From Streptomyces uncialis (lineage in GTDB: Bacteria > Actinomycetota > Actinomycetes > Streptomycetales > Streptomycetaceae), in the NCBI RefSeq assembly GCF_001905345.1, contig NZ_LFBV01000009.1, positions 186,001 through 250,000 of the forward strand: 64,000 nucleotides of DNA, read 5' to 3'. Each line of letters begins with the position of its first letter. The stretch's first letter is position 1. This document shows positions 51,500 to 58,303 of this stretch, one piece after another. The notes beneath the pieces were generated by a model, which made no database searches, was not told where the DNA came from, and saw only the letters and a program-made list of their open reading frames with translations. A program made the position numbers and the translations under genes.

Positions 51500-52135
51500 T
51501 TTTCTCTGTGGGGCGGTTCCTCGCCCCCCTGGGTTTCCTGTGCGGGGCGTACTTCGTTCCTGTGCCGTCGCTCGTGGGTTTCGCGCAGTTCCCCGCGCCC
51601 CTTTGGGGCGCGTTCTGCTTGTTCTTCGGGTCGGTGCCGGTCGGGATTCTCCGTCCTCGATCCGACACGCTCGGTAACACGTCCAGTGACCCGACTGAAG
51701 AGCATCGGAGTCTGCGGGCAGAGATTCCCGCCCACCCCCTCCCGCAGCACCGCGACCGCGAGAGGAGAGGAGCGCCCCTTCAGGGGCGCGGGGAACTGCG
51801 CAAAAGACGAGAACCGGCCCGCACCCGAGGAGCGACAGCAAGGGGGCACCACCCAGGGGCGCGGGGAACTGCGCACCCACGGACAACCTGTGCAGGAACG
51901 AGTGCGCTCAGCCGGACAGACCTAGGAAGCGCAAGCGAAGGCGACCCGCGGGGAACTGCGCAAAAACGAGGGCCGACCCGCACCCGAAGGGCGACCGCAA
52001 GGGGGCAGCACCTCAGGGGCGCGGGGAACTGCGCACCCACGGACAACCCGCACGGGGACAAGTGCGCTCAGCCGGACAGACCTAGGAAGCGCAAGCGAAG
52101 GCGACCCGCACGGGGACAAGTACGCCCAGCGACCC
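51500..52135. repeat. Intergenic repeat block 6 between the divergent Eis-type and ftsY genes
   Basis: A complement-orientation core at 51583-51601, a central module TTCTTCGGGTCGGTGCCGGT near 51624 with GACTGAAGAGCATCGGAGTC near 51693, closely matching block 1 over about 200 bp. Then direct cores at 51783, 51856, a GCGGGGAACTGCGC variant ending 51961, and 52016 (spacings 73, 87, 73). AAGCGCAAGCGAAGGCGACC occurs near 51927 and 52084. The first direct core is preceded by GCGCCCC-TTCA-GGGGCGC. Confidence 0.92.
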
Positions 52136-52180
52136 GTCAAGGCGCCCCCGCCAGAACCCGTGGATGATACTGGGTGGGTT

Positions 52181-53386
52181 ATGGAAATCGTCATCCTCGC
52201 CGTAGTCATCGCCGTGGTCGCGCTAGGGACCATCGGCGGACTCATCATCGGCAGCCGCCGCAAGAAGCCCCTGCCCCCGCCGCCGCCCACCACGCCCGAC
52301 ATCACCGCCCCTCCGGCCGAGCCGCGTGTCGGCGAAGAGGCCGGGACGCCCCGGGACGAACCCCGCCGCACCATCGAGGAGGTCGACCTCCCGGGCGCCC
52401 CCGCGGAGCCCGGCACCCAGGCCCCGCCCGCCGTCGAGGCGGCGCCCGAGGTCGAGGTACCCGAGCCCGCCGCCGGACGCCTCGTCCGGCTCCGGACCCG
52501 GCTGTCCCGCTCCCAGAACGCGCTGGGCAAGGGCCTGCTGGCCCTGCTGTCCCGTGAGCACCTGGACGAGGACACCTGGGAGGAGATCGAGGACACCCTT
52601 CTCACCGCCGACGTGGGCGTCCAGCCCACGCAGGAACTGGTGGAGCGGCTGCGCGAGCGGGTCAAGGTCCTCGGCACCCGTACCCCGGACGAGCTGCGCA
52701 CCCTGCTGCGCGAGGAGCTGCTGACCCTCCTCGTTCCCGAATTCGACCGCGCGGTCAACACCGACTCGGGTCTCGACACCCCCGGCATCGTGATGGTCGT
52801 CGGGGTCAACGGCACCGGCAAGACCACCACCACCGGCAAGCTCGCCCGGGTCCTCGTCGCCGACGGCAAGCACGTCCTGCTGGGCGCGGCCGACACCTTC
52901 CGGGCCGCCGCCGCCGATCAGCTCCAGACCTGGGGCGACCGCGTCGGCGCCCGTACCGTGCGCGGCCCCGAGGGCGGTGACCCCGCGTCCATCGCGTTCG
53001 ACGCCGTCAAGGAGGGCATCCAGACCGGCGCCGATGTCGTCCTCATCGACACCGCCGGGCGGCTGCACACCAAGACCGGGCTGATGGACGAGCTCGGCAA
53101 GGTCAAGCGCGTCATCGAGAAGCACGCGCCGCTCGACGAGGTGCTGCTCGTCCTCGACGCGACGACCGGGCAGAACGGCCTCGTCCAGGCCCGTGTCTTC
53201 GCGGAGGTCGTGGACATCACCGGCATCGTGCTGACCAAGCTCGACGGGACCGCGAAGGGCGGCATCGTCATCGCGGTGCAGCGTGAGCTCGGCGTCCCCG
53301 TGAAGCTCGTCGGCCTCGGCGAGGGCGCGGACGACCTCGCCCCCTTCGAACCCGAGGCGTTCGTGGATGCGCTTATCGGGGAGTAG
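52181..53386 (+). CDS. ftsY: Signal recognition particle receptor FtsY
   Basis: 401 aa. The N-terminus MEIVILAVVIAVVALGTIGG is a membrane segment (an uncommon membrane-anchored actinobacterial form), then an acidic/Pro linker, the N domain (about 120-190) and the G domain with GVNGTGKTTTTGKLA (about 207), DTFRAAAADQLQ, DTAGRLHTK and TKLDGTAKGG. Partner of Ffh and the 4.5S-type RNA in co-translational targeting. ATG at 52181 is preceded by GATACT, a -10-like box only 10 nt upstream, so the mRNA could have a short or no leader. The repeats stop about 46 bp before the start. Confidence 0.96.
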   Translation: MEIVILAVVIAVVALGTIGGLIIGSRRKKPLPPPPPTTPDITAPPAEPRVGEEAGTPRDEPRRTIEEVDLPGAPAEPGTQAPPAVEAAPEVEVPEPAAGRLVRLRTRLSRSQNALGKGLLALLSREHLDEDTWEEIEDTLLTADVGVQPTQELVERLRERVKVLGTRTPDELRTLLREELLTLLVPEFDRAVNTDSGLDTPGIVMVVGVNGTGKTTTTGKLARVLVADGKHVLLGAADTFRAAAADQLQTWGDRVGARTVRGPEGGDPASIAFDAVKEGIQTGADVVLIDTAGRLHTKTGLMDELGKVKRVIEKHAPLDEVLLVLDATTGQNGLVQARVFAEVVDITGIVLTKLDGTAKGGIVIAVQRELGVPVKLVGLGEGADDLAPFEPEAFVDALIGE

Positions 53387-53503
53387 CCCGGACCGGGCGG
53401 CGTGCCGGGCACGCCGCCACCGGGCGGGTGCCGGACCACCGGGTCCGGCGGTATCGGGTACCGGCCACCATGGCCGCCCCGGTCCGCCGGGCCCTTCGTA
53501 CGT

Positions 53504-54175
53504 TCAGGGGCGGGAGCGATGGGCCGCGTAGGCGAGGACGCCCAGCAGCAGACGGGCCTCCGGGGGACCGGTGGCCGAGTCCAGGGCGGGGGCCCGCAGC
53601 CAGCGGACGGCACCGAGGCCGCCGCGGTCCGACGGGGGCGCCGTGATGTGGTCGCCCTCGCCGAGTGCGCGCAGATCGAGTGCCGCGCCGTCCCAGCCCG
53701 TCCGGTACAGCAGCTTGGGCAGCCCCGCCGCGGCGCCCGGCGCGACGAGGAACTGCGCGCGGCCGTCGGGGGTCGCCGTGACGGGTCCCAGCGGCAGGCC
53801 CATCCGCTCCAGCCGCACCAGCGCGCGGCGCCCCGCCGTGACACCGACCTCCAGGACGTCGAAGGCGCGGCCCACGGGCAGCATCACCGTGGCGGCCGGG
53901 AACCGTTCCCAGGCCCGCGCGACCTGGTCGAGGGTGGCCCCGGCGGGGATCACCGGGGCGAGGTCCAGGGGATGCGCGCCGGGTTCCGCGCAGCGCGCCC
54001 CGCCGTCCCCGCCGGTCCGTCCGCAGGAGCAGCGCCCCGACGAGAGCCGGGCACCAGGTACGACGTCCCAGCCGCGCAGTCCGGTGAACTCAGCGGCCGC
54101 GGTGCACTCACTGGTGCGTCCGCGGCGGCGTGAACCCGACCGGATGTCACGGATGCCGCCGATCGTGAAGTCCAT
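53504..54175 (-). CDS. Bifunctional DNA primase/polymerase N-terminal domain-like protein
   Basis: 223 aa. GWDVVPGARL, CSCGRTGGDGGARCAEPGAHP and the segment WERFPAATVMLPVGRAFDVLEVG resemble the prim-pol family of Streptomyces. The catalytic acidic residues of true primases (hDhD) are not obvious, and GTGGDG is absent, so activity is doubtful. It lies divergent from nsdA and 118 bp before the convergent ftsY stop. I remember a similar gene between ftsY and nsdA in S. coelicolor. Confidence 0.78.
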   Translation of the reverse strand: MDFTIGGIRDIRSGSRRRGRTSECTAAAEFTGLRGWDVVPGARLSSGRCSCGRTGGDGGARCAEPGAHPLDLAPVIPAGATLDQVARAWERFPAATVMLPVGRAFDVLEVGVTAGRRALVRLERMGLPLGPVTATPDGRAQFLVAPGAAAGLPKLLYRTGWDGAALDLRALGEGDHITAPPSDRGGLGAVRWLRAPALDSATGPPEARLLLGVLAYAAHRSRP

Positions 54176-54642
54176 GCCTCCTCCAACAGTTCCGGCGCGC
54201 CGGTGGTTACGACGTCACGGTCAAGCATCGATCACGATATGGATGCGTACGGTGACCGTACGTTTGCCTCGGCCCCGCCACTCAAGGATGGTGACGGCGC
54301 TCGGAAGCATTTCGGGTGGCGCACCGGGATTCACGCGCTCCGGCGTGCATCACTTCGTCCGGCGCGGTCGTTTCTGCGTCAAGTCAAGCGTGTGAAAAGG
54401 CAGTCGGGTTCATTCGAAGGGGTGGCGAATGGTGGCGTTTCCCCGATCGGCCTCGCGAAATGGGTGATCGTAGGATTACTTTCGGTGCATGAACCCTGGG
54501 AGGTTCCGTGCCCGCGGGAGTGACGCGGACGAGCCGGATTCCCGTTCGACGGGTGACAAGCACCGGACAAGCAGCTGTGACGCACGGCATGCTGATAGGG
54601 CTTGACCAGAACTGTGCACGGACGACGTGACGGGCAGACTGC
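54176..54642. other. Intergenic region upstream of nsdA
   Basis: 467 bp, AT-richer from about 54400 to 54620 than nearby genes (for example GATCGTAGGATTACTTTCGG), consistent with nsdA regulation. A 106-codon frame at 54203-54523 crosses this region but lacks a good ribosome site and shows no family similarity. I see no definite operator. Confidence 0.5.
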
Positions 54643-56136
54643 ATGACGGATGGGGGCGTTCCGGTGGGCGGCAACGGCGAGGGCGGTTCGAACGCTGAGA
54701 AGCGTCCGAACGAGATGCTGGGCTCGTGGTTCACCCGAAGCGGGTGGTCCAAGGGTGAACTGGCGCGCCAGGTCAACCGCAGAGCACGGCAGTTGGGCGC
54801 GAACCACATCTCCACGGACACCTCCAGGGTCCGCCGCTGGCTCGACGGCGAGAACCCGCGCGAGCCGATCCCGCGCATCCTCTCCGAGCTGTTCTCGGAG
54901 CGCTTCGGCTGTGTCGTCGCCGTCGAGGACCTCGGGCTGCGCGCCCCCCACCAGTCGCCCTCGGTCTCCGGGGTGGACCTGCCGTGGACGGCGCCCCAGA
55001 CCGTCGCCCTGATCGGTGAGTTCTCCCGCAGCGATCTGATGCTCGCCCGGCGCGGCTTCCTCGGCACCTCGCTGGCGCTGTCCGCCGGTCCCGCCCTCAT
55101 CGAACCCATGCAGCGGTGGCTGGTGCCCTCGCCCGGTGCCCAGCGCACCGAACCCGACCCCGCGTCGCTGCGCCGGGGCAACCGGCTGTCCCAGCCGGAG
55201 CTCGACCTGCTGGAGTCCACCACGGTGATGTTCCGCCAGTGGGACGCCCAGTGCGGGGGCGGGCTGCGCCGCAAGGCCGTCGTCGGGCAGCTCCACGAGG
55301 TCACCGACCTGCTCCAGGAGCCGCAGCCGGAGGCCACCAGCAAACGGCTCTTCAAGGTCGCCGCCGAACTCGCCGAACTGGCCGGCTGGATGAGCTACGA
55401 CGTGGGTCTCCAGCCCACCGCCCAGAAGTACTTCGTGCTCGCCCTGCACGCGGCGAAGGAGGCGGGGGACAAGCCCCTCGGCTCGTACATCCTGTCCAGC
55501 ATGAGCCGCCAGATGATCCACCTCGGCCGCCCCGACGACGCCCTGGAACTCATCCACCTCGCCCAGTACGGCAGCCGGGAGAGCGCCGGTTCGCGTACCC
55601 AGGCGATGCTGTATGCGATGGAGGCCCGCGCGTACGCCAACATGGGCCAGCCGGGCAAGGTCAAGCGGGCCGTACGGATGGCCGAGGAGAGCTTCTCCGA
55701 CGCCCAGGAGGGCGACGAGAACGAACCCGACTGGATCGGCTTCTTCACCGAGGCCGAGCTCAACGGCGAGAACGCGCACTCGTTCCGCGATCTCGCGTAC
55801 GTCGCCGGGCGCAGCCCCACGTACGCCGCGCTCGCGGAGCCGGTGATGAGCCGGGCCGTGGAGCTGTTCGCGCAGGACAAGGACCACCAGCGGTCGTACG
55901 CGCTGAACCTCATTGGGATGGCCACGGTGCATCTGCTCCAGAAGGAGCCGGAGCAGAGCGCGCGGCTGGCCGGGGACGCGCTGGGGGTGGCCCGCAGCGT
56001 GCGGTCCGAGCGGGTGAACACACGTATCCGCAAGACCGTGGACACGGCCGTGCGGGAGTACGGGCATCTGCCGGAGGTGGTCGAGCTGACCGAGCGGCTC
56101 GCTGTGCAGCTGCCTGAGAGCGCGGAAGCCGTGTGA
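54643..56136 (+). CDS. nsdA: Negative regulator of differentiation NsdA
   Basis: 497 aa. The N-terminus has a putative helix-turn-helix-like region (WSKGELARQVNRRARQLGAN, RVRRWLDGENPREPIPRIL) and the rest is made of helical, TPR-like repeats. It matches S. coelicolor NsdA by sequence memory and by its place before amtB. NsdA limits aerial growth, sporulation and antibiotic production in Streptomyces. ATG at 54643; Shine-Dalgarno not strong. Convergent or co-directional neighbours do not explain its regulation. Confidence 0.92.
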   Translation: MTDGGVPVGGNGEGGSNAEKRPNEMLGSWFTRSGWSKGELARQVNRRARQLGANHISTDTSRVRRWLDGENPREPIPRILSELFSERFGCVVAVEDLGLRAPHQSPSVSGVDLPWTAPQTVALIGEFSRSDLMLARRGFLGTSLALSAGPALIEPMQRWLVPSPGAQRTEPDPASLRRGNRLSQPELDLLESTTVMFRQWDAQCGGGLRRKAVVGQLHEVTDLLQEPQPEATSKRLFKVAAELAELAGWMSYDVGLQPTAQKYFVLALHAAKEAGDKPLGSYILSSMSRQMIHLGRPDDALELIHLAQYGSRESAGSRTQAMLYAMEARAYANMGQPGKVKRAVRMAEESFSDAQEGDENEPDWIGFFTEAELNGENAHSFRDLAYVAGRSPTYAALAEPVMSRAVELFAQDKDHQRSYALNLIGMATVHLLQKEPEQSARLAGDALGVARSVRSERVNTRIRKTVDTAVREYGHLPEVVELTERLAVQLPESAEAV

Positions 56137-56179
56137 CGGTTGCCTGAGCGGTCTTCGTCCCCGGGTCGCCCTTGGTGGC

Positions 56180-56285
56180 GGCCCGGGTTTCCTGCGCTGG
56201 GCGTGCTTGTGCCTGTGCGGGGCACCTTCGCTCGCGCGGCTGGGTTCGCGGGTGCTGGGCGTACTTGTGCCTGTGCGGGGTGTTC
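56180..56285. repeat. Relict repeat block 7 upstream of amtB
   Basis: Two related segments, CTGGGCGTGCTTGTGCCTGT near 56198 and CTGGGCGTACTTGTGCCTGT near 56255, the first followed by GCACCTTCGCTCGCGCGGCT. These are the linker parts of the repeat family in complement orientation, without any core. The right edge lies just before the GlnR-like boxes. Confidence 0.7.
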
Positions 56286-56329
56286 ATGTGGGTGTAACAC
56301 CTGTGGGGGGTTCGTCACCGGCGGGAAAC
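56283..56329 (+). promoter_or_regulatory. Two GlnR-like boxes upstream of amtB
   Basis: TTCAT-GTGGGT-GTAAC (56283-56298) and GTCAC-CGGCGG-GAAAC (56314-56329). Both fit the actinobacterial GlnR consensus gTnAc-n6-GaAAc, and the double-box form is known upstream of amtB in S. coelicolor. GlnR would activate the operon under nitrogen limitation. The boxes are 152-198 bp before the amtB start. Confidence 0.85.
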
Positions 56330-56480
56330 ACGGGGTGGCGGTGGTGGAAACGGGGCTGCGTCAGCCTCTGGCCTAGGGGGACGACCGGCCGCGAGGGCCG
56401 GATGTCCGGCCCCGGCCACCCCTCACACCACCCTCAGCCTCCGCCCGCTCGGGGCCCGTACCCACCACGAGGAGACGCCG

Positions 56481-57827
56481 ATGCCCCCAGGCATCACGCT
56501 CGCCGCAGACGCCCCGGCGCTGTCTGCCGCCAACACCGGCTTCATGCTCATCTGCTCCGCCCTGGTGATGCTGATGACGCCCGCGCTGGCCTTCTTCTAC
56601 GGAGGAATGGTCCGCGTCAAGTCCACCCTCAACATGCTGATGATGAGCTTCATCAGCCTCGGCATCGTCACCGTCCTGTGGGTGCTGTACGGCTTCTCCA
56701 TGGCGTTCGGCACGGACACCGGCGGTCTGATCGGCTGGTCCTCCGACTACGTCGGCCTCAGCGGGATCGGGCTGACCGAGCTGTGGGACGGCTACACCGT
56801 CCCCGTGTACGTCTTCGCCGTCTTCCAGCTGATGTTCGCGGTGCTCACCCCGGCCCTGATCAGCGGAGCGCTCGCCGACCGGGTCAAGTTCGGGGCCTGG
56901 GCGCTGTTCGTGGCGCTGTGGGCGACCGTCGTGTACTTCCCCGTCGCGCACTGGGTGTGGGGCACCGGCGGCTGGGCCTTCGAGATGGGCGTCATCGACT
57001 TCGCGGGCGGTACCGCCGTCCACATCAACGCGGGTGCCGCCGCCCTCGGTGTGATCCTCGTGATCGGCAAGCGGGTCGGCTTCAAGAAGGACCCGATGCG
57101 TCCGCACTCCCTGCCGCTGGTGATGCTCGGCGCGGGACTGCTGTGGTTCGGCTGGTTCGGCTTCAACGCGGGCTCCTGGCTCGGCAACGACGACGGCGTC
57201 GGCGCGCTGATGTTCCTGAACACCCAGGTCGCCACCGCCGCCGCGATGCTCGCCTGGCTGCTCTACGAGAAGATCCGCCACGGCGCCTTCACCACACTGG
57301 GCGCCGCCTCCGGCGCGGTCGCCGGACTCGTCGCGATCACCCCGGCAGGCGGCTCCAGCTCCCCGCTCGGCTCCCTCGCCATCGGCGCGATCGCCGGACT
57401 GCTGTGCGCCATGGCCGTCGGGCTGAAGTACCGCTTCGGGTACGACGACTCCCTCGACGTCATCGGTGTCCACCTCGTCGGCGGTATCGCCGGATCGGTC
57501 CTCATCGGCTTCTTCGCCACCGGCGGCGGACAGTCCGAGGTCAAGGGGCTCCTGTACGGGGGCGGCCTGGACCAGCTGTGGAAGCAGCTCGCCGGGGTCG
57601 GCGGGGTGCTCGCGTACTCTCTCGTCGCGTCCGCCGTGCTGGCCTTCCTGCTCGACCGGACCATCGGGATGCGGGTCCCCGAGGACGTCGAGGTCTCCGG
57701 GATCGACCAGACCGAGCACGCGGAGACCGCGTACGACTTCAGCGGCGCCGGTGGCGGCACCGTCAGCCGCGCCGCCGCGCCCCTCCCGGTGAACGACCCC
57801 GTCCGGAACAAGAAGGTGGACGCATGA
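56481..57827 (+). CDS. amtB: Ammonium transporter AmtB
   Basis: 448 aa, about 11-12 transmembrane segments. AMT signatures: FFYGGMVRVKSTLNMLMMSF, WGTGGWAFEMGVIDFAGGTAVHINAGAAALG (with the twin-His region), GAGLLWFGWFGFNAGSW and VHLVGGIAGSVLIGFFA. Strong ribosome site GAGGAG before ATG. The stop overlaps glnK start (ATGA), so coupled. It is the first gene of a nitrogen operon with two upstream GlnR boxes. The C-terminal tail is long and Ala/Pro-rich. Confidence 0.97.
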   Translation: MPPGITLAADAPALSAANTGFMLICSALVMLMTPALAFFYGGMVRVKSTLNMLMMSFISLGIVTVLWVLYGFSMAFGTDTGGLIGWSSDYVGLSGIGLTELWDGYTVPVYVFAVFQLMFAVLTPALISGALADRVKFGAWALFVALWATVVYFPVAHWVWGTGGWAFEMGVIDFAGGTAVHINAGAAALGVILVIGKRVGFKKDPMRPHSLPLVMLGAGLLWFGWFGFNAGSWLGNDDGVGALMFLNTQVATAAAMLAWLLYEKIRHGAFTTLGAASGAVAGLVAITPAGGSSSPLGSLAIGAIAGLLCAMAVGLKYRFGYDDSLDVIGVHLVGGIAGSVLIGFFATGGGQSEVKGLLYGGGLDQLWKQLAGVGGVLAYSLVASAVLAFLLDRTIGMRVPEDVEVSGIDQTEHAETAYDFSGAGGGTVSRAAAPLPVNDPVRNKKVDA

Positions 57828-58162
57828 AGCTCATCACCGCCGTCGTCAAGCCCTACCGCCTCGACGAGATCAAGGAAGCGCTCCAGGCGTTCGGCGTGCA
57901 CGGCCTGACCGTCACCGAGGCCAGCGGATACGGCCGCCAGCGCGGTCACACCGAGGTCTACCGGGGCGCCGAGTACACCGTCGACCTCGTCCCCAAGATC
58001 CGTATCGAGGTGCTGGTCGAGGACGACGACGCCGAACAGCTCATCGAGGTCATCGTCAAGGCCGCCCGCACCGGCAAGATCGGTGACGGCAAGGTCTGGT
58101 CGCTGCCCGTCGAGACCGCCGTACGGGTCAGGACCGGCGAACGGGGACCGGACGCCCTCTGA
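57824..58162 (+). CDS. glnK: PII nitrogen regulatory protein GlnK
   Basis: 112 aa. MKLITAVVKPYRLDEIKEAL and VTEASGYGRQRGHTEVYRGAEY (T-loop) are PII hallmarks; Tyr51 is present in RGAEY and is the known adenylylation site in Streptomyces. It reports nitrogen and energy status to AmtB and other targets. The ATG overlaps the amtB stop, and glnD follows. Confidence 0.98.
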   Translation: MKLITAVVKPYRLDEIKEALQAFGVHGLTVTEASGYGRQRGHTEVYRGAEYTVDLVPKIRIEVLVEDDDAEQLIEVIVKAARTGKIGDGKVWSLPVETAVRVRTGERGPDAL

Positions 58163-58185
58163 CCGGACGTCCGCCCCACCGCAGG

Positions 58186-58281
58186 GACCGCCGAAGCGAC
58201 GTCATCGCCGCGACGCCGTCGAAGAGACGCCGTCGAAGAGACGCCGCCGAAGCGACGCCATCGCAGGGACGCCATCGCAGG
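58186..58281 (+). repeat. 14-bp tandem repeat between glnK and glnD
   Basis: Six units of 14 bp from 58198 to 58281: GACGTCATCGCCGC, GACGCCGTCGAAGA twice, GACGCCGCCGAAGC, GACGCCATCGCAGG twice; a 12-bp partial unit (GACCGCCGAAGC) precedes them at 58186-58197. The array ends 23 bp before the glnD start. Confidence 0.92.
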
Positions 58282-58303
58282 GACGAGAGAACGGAGCCGC
58301 CGG

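Noticed and set aside
54203..54523. 106-codon ORF upstream of nsdA
   Set aside because: No convincing Shine-Dalgarno, mixed codon bias, part lies in the AT-richer promoter region of nsdA.
56207..58162. 651-codon ORF covering amtB and ending as glnK
   Set aside because: The first part is a frame-shifted shadow of amtB; only the last 112 codons, from 57824, are the real glnK.
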